Assembly (NCBI GenBank): GCA_004802705.1
Contig: SGPL01000483.1
Coordinates: forward strand, 1-24,744
DNA from: Bondarzewia mesenterica
Taxonomy: Eukaryota > Basidiomycota > Agaricomycetes > Russulales > Bondarzewiaceae
Length of the DNA stretch: 24,744 nt
Direction: 5' to 3'
Part shown: positions 1-9,544 of the stretch, piece after piece
Layout: each line of letters starts with the position of its first letter
Position numbering within the stretch: the stretch's first letter is position 1
Position numbers and translations under genes: made by a program
Notes under the pieces: model-generated
Told to the model about the DNA's origin: nothing
The model's database searches: none
The model's input: the letters and a program-made list of their open reading frames with translations, nothing else

Positions 1-152
1 CTACCGACGGGCCATTCCCTGTCCACACTACTGATAGGACATGTTTTCGAAAATTTGGGGTTTCCGTCCGCGCTATGATCGGGGTTGGGTCAGTTTGGAG
101 GGCCAATTCTGTCCGCATTAGGATAGGAGTTGGTATCCAATATGCCTAGGTC

Positions 153-863
153 CTACGCGGATGCGCTCTGCGATGGTTCGTTGCCTACACGTCGTGAGCA
201 TGTATGCGCACGAACTGGGGGGCTGCTCGATTCGCGTGCACGTCCGCGTGGTATGCGAGTTTTCTTGCCGCTCTCTGGTGACAACGCTGGATTGGTCGAT
301 TGAGTCATGACCTGTACCTCAACCTCTTTGTATCGGCTGATACTGATGTGTACGTGTGCATTATATTTTTTATTATAAATTATGAACCGTCTCTTCAACT
401 GTTTCCTGCTACAGGACATGACTAAAACTGCTGAGCAAATCTTATTGTCTTCATGCGTTATCTGCTTTGAGACGTTTGTCAGTGGGCTGTTTCCACCGTG
501 ACGGCTGTTTCTTTTTTTTTTTACGCACGGTAGCTTCATATTTCGGTACCAACTGTTGGTAATTTCATCTTCTCTCACCAGACGGTCGTCTTCTTCTATT
601 ACAGCTGCTTCATGCGACACCATGAATATGTCCTCGTTGAAATCTCTCAATAATCGAATCGTGTCTTGCCCCTGACTCCGTGACAGTGCGACATAGAGAT
701 TGAATAGCGTTAACTTTCCGTACGGTGGGGACGCAATATCGACTACAACGTAAGGTAGTGTTTGACCTTGCACTCTGTAATTGGTGAAGGCATACGCCGC
801 CGTCGTGGAAAACTGTCGTCGCTGAATTGTTTTTGTTACAGCTCTTCCGTTTGGTCCAGCCAT
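153..863 (-). pseudogene. Helitron/PIF1-like helicase, C-terminal fragment
   Basis: C-terminal part of a PIF1-family (superfamily 1B) DNA helicase of the type carried by fungal Helitron rolling-circle transposons. The translation shows the region before motif V (TTAAYAFTNYRVQGQTL), then a short conserved stretch and motif VI as NLYVALSRSQG, which contributes the arginine used in ATP hydrolysis. After about residue 105 the sequence becomes a lysine- and serine-rich tail with no recognisable family match. The N-terminal Walker A and B motifs are absent from the window. The reading frame continues upstream of the ATG at 863 for a short way, so this ATG is internal to the ancestral gene. The matching upstream part lies at 961-1419 in another frame, so the gene is dead. 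Family call is firm; the Helitron label rather than a cellular PIF1 rests on the family resemblance only. Confidence 0.8.
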
Positions 864-960
864 GCTGACGCGAATGGATTGTGTTGAGGGCTCGATCGGA
901 ACGACACGTTCATCGAGGGAAATCAGTGCGCTCCATCTTGACTAATATATACAGAGGCAT

Positions 961-1419
961 TCATTGTAAAACGATGACTGGGCCGCCGCAGATGGCGCTT
1001 TCGTCTGGGTGAAGTATGACACCTGTAATTTCGCCTCTTGCGCCATTCGTCAGGTCAAGATCTGTTGTGAGGTTCGTCGTCACCATGACCTTCATTCCGA
1101 TGGCAAATTCGACCGTGTCCGGTAGACTTTTCCATTTCTCCGCATGCCCTGCATCCTTGTTTATGGCCGTGCGATTTGCCATTGCGTATCGTTCCTCTAG
1201 TATGAGAGAACGGTTCAGGTTGGTCTTCATTCGATCTTCTGCATTGCAGACAATTCGACTGACACCGTTTGATGTGCAGTGCTTGTCGGTTGCTCGTTCG
1301 TTCCATCGGATACGGACTCCGTGACGAGGAGTGACTAGCGATGCTTCTGTCCACGGACTAGTCGTAAAGTCTGTGGTCGGACATGCGTCATTGCCAAGTG
1401 TCACTACACAAATGTACAC
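961..1419 (-). pseudogene. Helitron/PIF1-like helicase, upstream fragment
   Basis: Second piece of the same broken helicase, encoding the part that precedes the 153-863 piece. It contains stretches usual in the fungal family: TTDFTTSPWTEA, LVTPRHGVRIRWNE, LILEERYAMA, then IGMKVMVTTNLTTDLDLTNGARGEI, given here with key residues G-M-K-V-M-V and N-G-A-R-G. The frame ends at TGA (960-958) just after VIVLQ. After the stop the next codons still look like family sequence, then the frame shifts near 920-900 before joining the 153-863 piece. Upstream the frame is closed by TGA at 1432-1434 and the ATPase motifs are missing, so the 5' part was deleted or lies elsewhere. The first codon counted here is GTG, not a true start. 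Confidence 0.75.
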
Positions 1420-2529
1420 TTCACCACTGCTTCACCTACATCTATATTGCTACCCAAATTATATTTCTACATTTGCTACTCATCACACCCTAAATAAGAC
1501 CCAAAAAAGAACCCAATCTTTGCAAGCAAGGTATGCGCCGACGCAGTCGGCACTCCCCCAGTTCGGAAGATTCCGATTATACTTCTATCCCACCATCACT
1601 GCGCATCGAAAACAGACCTTACAATCCACTTCGAGGGCTCATTTGCGTATCCCAGGCTGGCTCACACACAGCATAGCATATCAACGGTGTGCGATGCGGC
1701 TGTGAGCCAGTTCCGAGTCTCAATGGAGATAGTCAGCAATACAATTGTATCAGTCATGGCTTGTGTTGACAAGCGCTTGCGCGCCTGACCACTGACAGTC
1801 CAGTGAGTTCCGTTTTTTCCGAGACACAGCTCATACTAGGTTCCTGAATCCCAGCAAGGAAGTTGCCCCTTCTAAGCATTGGTGACACCAAATCACTCGG
1901 TCCTAGTAAGCCCAAGACTTCTTTTCTTTGCCGCCTCGGTGATGCATGTTGAAGCCAGATGGACAAGCATACTTAAAGCATTCGAGACCTTCCATTGCTG
2001 TATCTCGGCTTCGTACATAGCCAGTTTGCAAGCAAGGTGTGTCCGTCATCCCGAAGGCTTGCTTGTCCACGCTTGTTTACTCGCTCGCGCAGAGCATACC
2101 ATTGGCGGAAGAACGCTGTTCTTTCTCAGGTGCGTGCAGCGAAGTTCCAGCTAATGCACAATGACAAATTGTATCGCGTGTAAAAATGACAGCTCTACCC
2201 GAGCACACCGTTGCTTCTAAATTTCGTCTTAAGAATCATCAACCTCCCCCTCTTCATCCTTTACGAGCCCAGGCGGGGTTGTTCAGACGAGCATCTACTA
2301 TCTGATCCGTAGGACTTTCCAATATTCATACCGCCGTGGTGAGTAAATCTTCTCAGGCACTTTCCCCAAAGTTTTGTTTCACACCATAGTCCTAGATAGT
2401 CGCGAACTCCAGCGACGGTGGAATGCGAAGGAGGTGCTTCCACCAACAAGTTGCAGGAAGGCGATCTAAGACCCAACGCAACAGCGCAACCTAGTCATCA
2501 CCATCATCAACCTTGAGGACCGTGCCACG
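1420..2529. other. Intergenic stretch and long leader of TPR-CHAT gene 1
   Basis: No protein gene is supported here. Up to about 1562 the sequence is AT-rich with no match elsewhere in the window. From about 1563 onward it is similar to 19372-20338, the region before gene 3, and more weakly to 9760-10490 before gene 2, so it behaves as promoter plus 5' leader. A weak TATA-like string (catacttaaagc) lies at 1968-1979, where gene 3 has TATATTTAA and gene 2 has TATATAAA. The small open frames on both strands are not conserved between copies. Confidence 0.5.
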
Positions 2530-3870
2530 ATGGCGAACTACGATATAAGAGCATCAATGATGAATCTCGACAGATCTATTCTACTGCATCGCGAAGCTCT
2601 CCGGCTACGGCCTTACCCTCATCCCCATCGACGAGAGTCACTAATCAAACTGGCAGACGCTCTTGAAGAACGCTCCAATCGAACTATTTCCATACAGGAC
2701 TTGGACGAGGCGGTCACACTCTACCGTGAAGCGCTTCGTTCTCAACGACTCCTACCCGCTCTCTACACGTTTTCTCCTGGTCACCCAGGGACTGTCACGA
2801 ATAATCTTGCATTGCTACTTGGGAGACGCTTTGAACAGACGGGTTGGATAGATGACCTGGAGGAAGCAGTTTCATTTCATCGAGAGGCCCTCAGCCTGCA
2901 TCCTGCCACCCACCCTGATCGGCCGCTCTTACTGAATAATCTCGGCAATATGCTTCGAATCCGATTTGAGCATGTCGGTCAGCTTGATGACTTGGAGGAG
3001 GCCGTGTCACTTCATCGCCAGATAAGCGACATGCGTGTTGTATCAAAAATTGTCCAACGGAGCTCTCTCAACAATCTCGCTGCTGCCCTGCGCGCCCTAT
3101 TTCATGAAAGCGGTCAGCTTAGTCACCTGGAGGAGGCAATCTCGCTTCATCGACAGGTGCTTGAGCTGTGTCTTGCACCCCATTTCGATCGATCTCGCTC
3201 CCTGAACAATCTTGCCAATGCCATTATCACCCGATTTGAGCGGACAGGCCAACTTGGTGACTTGAATGAGGCAATCACGCTCCATCGACAGGCACTCGAA
3301 TTGTTTCCTGCACCGCACCCCAATCGACCGGGCTCGTTGCACAATCTCGCCAATGTCATTCACACCAGATTTGAGCAAACGAGTGAGTTCGGTGACCTAG
3401 AGGAGGCAGTCTCGCTTCAAAGAGAGGCACTCGAGTTGTTTCCGGCCACTCATCCTTGGCGATGGATGTCTCTCTACAATCTCGCCATTGCCGTTAAATC
3501 CCGGTTTTGGCAAACAGGTCAGGTTGATGATCTGGAAGAGGCGATCTCGCTCCATCGACAGGCACTCGAATTATCCCCCGCACTGCATCCTCAGCGATTA
3601 TCCTCTCTCAGCAACTCACTTTTGACCCGATTTGGGCAGACGGGTCATTTCAGCGACCTCGAGGAGGCAATTGCGCTCGATCGCCAGGCGCTCCAGTTGA
3701 CTCCTGCAAATCATGTTAATCGACCTCGCTTTCTCAACAGTCTCGCCCACGCCCTTTATGCCCGATTTGATCAGAGGGGACAGCTTGATGACTTGGAAGA
3801 GGCAGTCTCCCTTTTGCAAAAGCACTCGAGCTATGTCCTGCATCTGATCTCGGTCGATCTACTGCAATGA
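2530..3870 (+). CDS. TPR-CHAT gene 1, N-terminal TPR part (before frameshift)
   Basis: First 446 codons of a TPR-CHAT protein. The ATG at 2530 (cgATGGCG) is in a good context, and genes 2 and 3 start at the equivalent ATG (MANR, MANY). The product is a run of about nine 45-residue TPR-like helical repeats of the form SLNNLANAL-TRFEQTGQL-DLEEAISLHRQALEL-PAPHP-R. TPR arrays bind proteins or peptides; here the array would be the sensor or scaffold of the protease. Compared with gene 3, three codons are missing near 3613. At 3812-3822 the expected 15-nt repeat segment is 14 nt (CCCTTTTGCAAAAG), a -1 shift, and this frame then stops at 3868-3870 while the repeat continues in the next frame. It may be a separate TPR-only product, the front of a pseudogene, or be rejoined by an unseen intron. 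Confidence 0.8.
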   Translation: MANYDIRASMMNLDRSILLHREALRLRPYPHPHRRESLIKLADALEERSNRTISIQDLDEAVTLYREALRSQRLLPALYTFSPGHPGTVTNNLALLLGRRFEQTGWIDDLEEAVSFHREALSLHPATHPDRPLLLNNLGNMLRIRFEHVGQLDDLEEAVSLHRQISDMRVVSKIVQRSSLNNLAAALRALFHESGQLSHLEEAISLHRQVLELCLAPHFDRSRSLNNLANAIITRFERTGQLGDLNEAITLHRQALELFPAPHPNRPGSLHNLANVIHTRFEQTSEFGDLEEAVSLQREALELFPATHPWRWMSLYNLAIAVKSRFWQTGQVDDLEEAISLHRQALELSPALHPQRLSSLSNSLLTRFGQTGHFSDLEEAIALDRQALQLTPANHVNRPRFLNSLAHALYARFDQRGQLDDLEEAVSLLQKHSSYVLHLISVDLLQ

Positions 3871-6691
3871 CCAATCTCGCCAATGCCCTTTTTGTACGGT
3901 TTGAGCAGATGGGTCAGCTCGGTGATTTGGAGAAGGCAGTCTCGCTTCATCGACAGGCGCTTCAGCTGCTTCCTGCATCCCATACCAATCGAGCAGACTT
4001 ATTGAACAATATAGCCAATGCTGTTTTGAACCGCTTTCGTCAGACGGGTCAGCTTGGTGACCTGGACGAGGCAGTCTCGCTTCATCGTGAAGCGCTGGAG
4101 TTGCATCATGCACCGCATCCCAAACGATTGGGTTCTCTTAACAATCTTGCCAATGTCCTCTTAACACGGTTTTGGCGGGCGGACCAGTTCACTGACTTGG
4201 AGGAGGCAATCACGCTTCATCGTCAGGCACTCGAGCTGCGTCCTGCACCACATCCTGATCGATGGAGTTCTCTCAATGGTCTCGGCACCGCCATTCATTC
4301 CCGATTTGGGCAGACGAATGAGCTCGGTGATCTAGAGGAGGCAGCTTTGCTTCACCGAGAGGCACTCGAGCTGCGTCCTGCACCCCACCCTGATCGATCA
4401 AAGTCACTGAACAATCTCGCCAATACTTTTGTTACCCTGTATGAGCAGAGAGGTCAGGTTGGTGATCTGGAGGAGGCAATCTCACTTCATCGACAAACAG
4501 TTGACCTGCGCCCTGAACCACATCCAAAGCGGGCAAGCTCGCTTCACAATCTTTCCCGTGCGCTGCACATGCTGTTTGGCATCAAAGGTCAATTGATAGA
4601 TTTAGAGGGCGCGATCTCGACATGTCGTCAGTCGCTTGACCTCCTACCTTTGGACCACCCCATCCGATGCCAATCCTTATGTACCTTGGGGAAACTGCTG
4701 GTGGATATGTATTCTCGTACCAAATATTCACAACATCTGTACGATGCTGTCGCTGCGTTTCGCGCGGCAGTCGAGTGCACGTCGGCATCAGCCTCAGACC
4801 GTTTTACCTCCGCTAGGGATTGGGCTCGGCGTACAGATGGGATCCATGAGTCAGCTCTCGAGGCATATCAGTCTGCCATCGGACTGCTGCCTCGGATCGC
4901 TATGCTTGGACTCAATTTGCAGTCTCGTCAGGAAGGACTCAGTTCCCGAAGTGATGGCCTTGCTAGCGACGCTGCAGCTTGTGCGATTCGATTTGGTCAA
5001 TTGGACAGAGCTGTCGAATTCCTCGAAGAAGGTCGGGCAGTTTTCTGGACGCAGGCTCTGCGGCTTCGGACACCATTGGACGAACTCCGAAAAGCCGCGC
5101 CCGAACTTGCCCAAAAATTGGAGGATATATCACGGGCACTTGAGCAGGGATCCTATCGGGACATATCAAGGAATCCGTCCGATAGCGCGCAGAAGGTGAT
5201 GTCAATGGTGCGAGAAGCAGTTCATTACCGTCACCTAGAAGATGACTGGACGGCGACGCTCAAAGAGATCCGAAACATGGATGGATTTGAAACTTTTCTA
5301 GGGCCGAAGCGATTTTCCGCACTTGAACGGGCTGCATCCCACGGTCCCGTCGTAATTCTCAATGCTAGCCGTTCGAGCTGCAACGCATTGATCGTCACAC
5401 TCTCTGGTATTCATCATATCCCTATCTCAGGCTTGTCCTCCGATGCTGCAGTGGGACTAATTTTTTTGATTCGACTCGCACTATCTTCCGAGGCTCGGTC
5501 TACGCCCTTATTTTCCATGCTGGGCAAGAGTTTTATTGCCATGGATCAAAATTCGATACCACCGACAGGATCTGAAGTGATGCAGTTTTCGCTGGACAGT
5601 TTTCCAGAAGAAGTACGAAATGACCCTGACTTCTTGCGTCTTCTGGACGATCAGGATCGGCATGGCAAAAGGCTTTCCAGCAGGACCCTGAAGCAAGACG
5701 ATGTCTTTCATGCTGTCTTAGCAAAGCTATGGACATGTATAGTTGGGCCCGTCCTTCGCTTCCTAGATATGAAGGTGAGATGAATCCGCAAAAACCGTTA
5801 TTCTTTCGAGCTCACTTGGGAGATTGCAGAAGTCTGATTCACCTCCGCGTCTGTGGTGGTGTCCCACAGGGCCCTTCGCGTTTCTTCCCATTCACGCAGC
5901 AGGAATGTACGATATCCATGAGCACAGCGAGTGCATCTCCGACCACGTCGTTTCGTCATATACGCATACACTGAATGCCCTCCTCTCTCCTGTACCCAAC
6001 CCCGAGAATCCCTTTAAGATGTTGGCAGTCATACAACCCCAAACTCCAGGTTACTCTTCGCTCCCATCTACTGTCCTGGAACTGCGCAAAATCGAAGGAC
6101 AAGTGCCCGAGGATGTCTTGATCAGATCAGGATTGCAGGGCACACCATCAACCGTCGAAAACGTCGCAGCCTATCTGTCAACTGCCACCATCGCTCACTT
6201 TGCATGCCATGGGATACAGGATGCCGAGAACCCACTTGAGAGCGGCCTTGTTCTTTCGGACGGTCGATTAACGGTGTCTCGGATTATGCAGCAACCGATG
6301 CCGAATGCATCGTTGGCATTCCTCAGTGCATGCCAGACAGCGATGGGTGACGACAAGCTGCCCGACGAAGCAATGCATCTTGCGGCGACGTTGTTATTCG
6401 CTGGGTTTCGCGGAACGGTTGCGACAATGTGGTAAGCATATTGCAAGGTTGCTCGCTTGCGTGATCCAGTTTCAAACTTAATTTGAACACACTAGGTCCA
6501 TTTACGATGAGGACGGGCCGAAGATTGTAGACAGCTTCTACGAATATCTATTCCAGGACGATGCCGGAGGACAAGTAGCATCTCCTGACACCACTCGCGC
6601 TGCTCGAGCGCTCACTCTCGCTGTCGCGAAGCTGCGCGACCAGAATGCACCCTTCATACGCTGGGTTCCTTTTGTGCATTTTGGATTGTGA
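3867..6691 (+). CDS. TPR-CHAT gene 1, C-terminal TPR units plus CHAT protease domain
   Basis: Continuation of gene 1 after the frameshift; exons 3867-5774, 5830-6431 and 6496-6691. The first ATG in frame (MTNLAN) overlaps the upstream stop by 4 nt, but the homologous frame begins further left, so the ATG may be only a chance restart. About seven more 45-residue TPR-like units are followed by a helical linker (LEEGRAVFWTQALRLR) and a CHAT domain (caspase HetF associated with TPRs; clan CD cysteine peptidase). The CHAT motifs are WWCPTGPFAFLP, the catalytic His at 6208-6210 (HFACHG) and the Cys at 6331-6333 (LSACQTAMGD), ending WVPFVHFGL. Introns are 55 nt (5775-5829, phase 0) and 64 nt (6432-6495). 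Retaining the first intron gives a stop at once (MKVR), removing the protease. Cytosolic; no signal peptide or membrane segment seen. Confidence 0.85.
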
Positions 6692-7315
6692 CGTGCGCGC
6701 TCAAAGCATTCAATTTCCAATTCTTTCATCGTTATCTCTCTTTCTGTTATCTGGCAAACGTTTTGCTCCTTGGCTTCTGTCTCTTGGTACTGTCGATTGC
6801 GTTTGATGGTCTTTCTGTGCATTTGCCCCGGATGCGTTACAATTTCCTCCCATGCCCATTCTTTCTTGTCTCTTCTCGCGATGCGGAATACCTGCAATGG
6901 TGATTGTTTTCATAGGAATCAAGCCATGAAGTCTTTTGCGATCATGTTCACTAGTATGCATTGAGACTATGCTGCTCGTGGACGGTATACGAATTATTGT
7001 ATCGGCACCCTGCCTGTCTAGTCAGCATCCAATCGACGTGCAGTTATTCAGCGGCTGTGCACAATCTATTCGGAGACTGCTCTGTCCCAATTTTGTTCAA
7101 TTGAGCTGTCAGTCTGGGGCAAGAGACGTTTGCAGGAACATTTACGACGGTGGAATGTGGATAAATGACACAGCTTTTCCTCTCCAACTCTGTCTTTTGC
7201 TCGGTCATTAGTTAGTGCAATATATCTACTGGCAGCGGCACTCCGTCTTTACCTCTTCCGTCGTTCAGTCTGCCCTTGCTTGCGCACCAATGAGGTCCTC
7301 CAGACAGTTCCTATA
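6692..7315. other. 3' flank of gene 1; no gene seen
   Basis: Up to about 6885 this is the pyrimidine-rich 3' flank of gene 1 and matches the flank of gene 3 (24519-24744). Gene 2 has a weaker counterpart near 14930-15000 (shared motif tttgatggtct). The remaining 430 nt up to the AAA fragment have no open frame with family resemblance on either strand. In particular, the missing part of the AAA ATPase is not here. Confidence 0.6.
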
Positions 7316-7899
7316 CTACACCGCTGGCCATAAAAGATGTTGGGGGAGGAATGCGAGGAGCAGTCGCGGATCGAACTACACATCAAATGTCAGAATATTG
7401 GACGGTGGGTCGGCAAGGAGTACACTACCTTGAATGGAACGGCATTCCAAGAAATCTTTCGGACACCCTTCAATACGTCCCCGATAGCCTTACGAAGGGG
7501 CTCGCTCCAGACGATAAGCTTCGTCACATAAATCGGGATATCTGAGTTACGAGATAGTACGACTTTACGCCGAAGGATCAAGACATATCCCGCATATCCG
7601 GAATATCGACCCTCTTCAAGTTCTTCCTTAGACGGAGGTGGATATTGGGCTGTGTCAAAGAGTTGCCACTTTCTGGAGCCGGGAACATTGAGTTTATCGA
7701 GCTTTTTAACCTCAAGCCGTGCTCCCTTGACTGGAGTTGAAGAACCTGATGGGGGGATCAGAGAAGTAAGAGACGATAAGAGTCCGAGAAGAGCAGCAGA
7801 CATCCTGATCTTGAGACCAACTTGAGACGCCCCAAGGCCGGATAGGCTGATCACGTCGTCCTGCTTTTCGCCATTCAGCAACTCACCGACTGAAGACAT
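7316..7899 (-). pseudogene. AAA+ ATPase N-terminal domain, truncated two-exon gene
   Basis: Resembles the N-terminal region of the large fungal AAA+ ATPases that carry a DUF7025-like domain before the ATPase. Exon 1 runs 7899-7429 from MSSVGELL and includes LEVKKLDKLNV, YVLILRRKVV and EPLRKAIGDVLKGVRKISWN. A 53-nt intron (7428-7376) has a GTAGTG donor, a CTGAC branch-like site and a TGTAG acceptor, phase 0. Exon 2 continues with FDPRLLLAFLPQ, the conserved stretch expected next, and then breaks: seven unrelated residues and TAG at 7318-7316. The product would be about 176 aa, against many hundred for the family; no Walker A, Walker B or AAA core is present. Either a 3'-truncated relic or a free-standing N-domain. 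The ORF can be extended 5' to 8088, but the TATA-like box at 7953-7960 and family match favour the ATG at 7899. Confidence 0.65.
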
Positions 7900-7952
7900 G
7901 ATGAGGGCAAGTGATGGGTTGAGTTGAAGGTGTCGAAGTTGCCTTGTAAGCC

Positions 7953-7960
7953 CTTTATAT
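7953..7960 (-). promoter_or_regulatory. TATA-like box before the AAA fragment
   Basis: On the minus strand the sequence reads ATATAAAG, about 54-60 nt before the proposed ATG at 7899. The spacing suits a short fungal 5' leader and supports that start codon. Motif only; no expression evidence. Confidence 0.35.
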
Positions 7961-8719
7961 GTAGATACCCTATACAGCGCCTTAGTGAGTAACGCCGTTC
8001 GGCGTTTGGAGGAGTGAAAACAGAGGATGGGGCCATAGTATTCACAAGCATGAGTGTGAGCAACTGCTATACCAAGCATACCGGACAACTGTCATCGGGG
8101 CGCTGCCCAATCCTCACCAATAGCTGCGTTCTGCGCCTCCCGCAGCGCTGCTTGCAATTTTCTGCTCGGAACAAGGCGATGAAGATATGTGTAATAGGGC
8201 GCGAATGAATTCAGTTCAGATGGAACAGGGTGACAGATTGAAAGAGACATGCGCTGAACACGAGACGCACCGAGTCTGCAGTTCACAGCATGATCTTTCC
8301 TTTACAAGAACATATTTTCCAATCTGTTCCTAGAAGACGCTCGAGAAGGGCCGTGATCAAATCTGTGTCCAGAAGCATAAGAGAGGCCGTGTAAATTAAA
8401 AAATGAAATGAAATGAGAGGATGCTATGAGCGCGCCTGCCAGTGCCGTGAGCTGGTGGTACAGAGAATCTTTTAGTCTCGAACCAAGATCCGCCATACGC
8501 TTATGAGAGGGGGAAAGAGGTTTGGACCGAACCTACGCAGTGGGAGCTGAGAACGGACTCGCTGGCTGATACAGACAACTTGTAATAATCGCAACGCGCG
8601 GCAAATTTGGCACCCAACGAGACCCAACGGCCCGGGCCGAGGCTGCCAATATCCCAAACATCGTGAAGGACGGGATCCTCGTTTGTCCTCCGAATCCATT
8701 ACAATTTTTATGCTAACAA
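7961..8719. other. Intergenic stretch with one possible exon fragment
   Basis: No gene is well supported. On the minus strand 8286-8092 is open (MNCRLGASRVQ at its start, then RLVPSRKLQAALREAQNAAIG), and a GTGAGG donor-like site follows the last of these residues; it could be an old exon, but no family is recognised. A further minus frame at 8496-8302 starts MADLGSRLKDSL and quickly runs into low-complexity sequence. A short AATGA/GAAAT repeat is at 8399-8415. Confidence 0.3.
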
Positions 8720-9480
8720 CGTGCGAGACACGTTGCCGTTTTCAGCTTTTTTCTTTTCACTTTCGCTTGCGGTTCAAGGTTTCAAGCTGTCTGTTCCACT
8801 TCTTTGGTGCTGTCGAGTGATTAAAAGACGTTTGCGTTCTTGTTTTTTCCCTTACTACATAATGGTCCCGCTCTCCCCACAACTGCATGGGTATTCGTCA
8901 CGTCCGAGCATTAATGCATTCACTCTATCGCGCTTTCGATGACCACAATGTGCCCATAGTTCTCCAGAGTCCATGTGACTGACTGGCCATTGTCATTCCT
9001 TCCTGGAACTGTTTTCTTGCTTGTTCACGGACGCTGTTGGAGTGTTGGATATCCCACGCAACGCCGGTGCGTACCCATTCCTATTCCTGTTCCAGCACAT
9101 TGTGCTTCACCAGCTCAATCCCAGGGCCCTCTTCGTCCTTCCTACGTTACCAGACTGCCGAAGCTCGTCACTATGATGTTCAAGACCCTCGAACTTGTGC
9201 TCTCATCATAAAGGGCTCGATGTGCGTTGCAGGAACGCGCGAGCCCCATGTCCACATACTCCGATATTCGTGTGATGGGTTTGGGGATGTGCGCGGCATG
9301 TGAATTAGCAGTCAGATGATCACAACAATACACTTCCGTGCGTTGTCCTTTTTACTTACGTGAGTGCGAGCAGCGTCAAGGATGTTAAACGTTGAGCGCT
9401 GAGTCTCACATCCAGCCAGTGCACGCGTTTTAGTTTGGAAGAATATCTTCTTGTCTTCACCACGATCACATCGCCTTCCG
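8720..9480. repeat. Spacer repeat, copy a
   Basis: Diverged direct copy of about 16090-16860. Best-matching islands: aacgtgcga near 8728; ttcttgct..atatcccacgcaacg..cggtg at about 9012-9069, followed by ttcctgttccagcacattgtgcttcaccagctcaat; accctcgaa..tgctctcatc at 9184-9210; cagatgatcacaacaatac at 9312-9330; and gagcgctgag at 9394-9403. Both copies have a GTGCGT/GTGAGT donor-like string at the same point after CACGCAACG. Coding strand and function unknown; it probably came along when the gene-plus-spacer unit was duplicated. Confidence 0.6.
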
Positions 9481-9544
9481 GTGTGAGTCCATCTTGTCGA
9501 CCAAATCCATAGATTCCACTAGAGCATCGCAATCTATCGTTCAA
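9356..9544 (-). other. Possible exon fragment of unknown gene
   Basis: A 62-codon minus-strand open frame with protein-like composition: GIYGFGRQDGLTPEGDVIVV then RRYSSKLKRVHWLDVRL. It is bounded by plausible splice signals, an acceptor-like ATAG at about 9533-9530 and a GTAAGT donor-like string at about 9358-9353. No family is recognised. The equivalent position in spacer copy b (about 16660-16860) is related in DNA but does not keep this frame, so it is either a relic or not coding. Confidence 0.25.

Larger units (their letters stand above)
1563..6885 (+). repeat. Left copy of a 5.3-kb segmental duplication
   Basis: This block carries gene 1 with its upstream region and 3' flank and matches 19372-24740 in the same orientation, about 17.8 kb away. 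The left edge is sharp: similarity begins at ttcggaagattcc in both copies, while the bases before it differ. On the right, similarity in the 3' flank runs to at least about 6880, where the other copy reaches the end of the contig. Similarity is moderate upstream, high through the TPR region, and almost complete in the linker-CHAT region. Confidence 0.9.

Noticed and set aside
1331..1705. Plus-strand frame of 124 codons before gene 1
   Set aside because: Overlaps the helicase relic and crosses the duplication edge; the aligned region before gene 3 does not keep it.
3809..3830. Tiny intron (gtctcc..aaaag, 18 nt; gtctca..gacag, 19 nt in gene 3) to explain the frameshifts
   Set aside because: Far below workable intron size, and removal of 18 nt does not restore the frame in gene 1.
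3809..3870. Programmed ribosomal frameshift in gene 1
   Set aside because: No heptameric slippery site of the usual form, and gene 3 has an indel of opposite sign at the same place.
4636..5199. Long plus-strand frame inside gene 1, with counterparts in genes 2 (13069-13662) and 3 (22565-23020)
   Set aside because: Shadow frames of the linker region; they persist only because the main frame is conserved.
8302..8496. Minus-strand frame starting MADLGSRLKDSL, resembling the start of an SRP54-type protein
   Set aside because: Similarity is limited to about ten residues and the frame then enters low-complexity sequence; too short to name.
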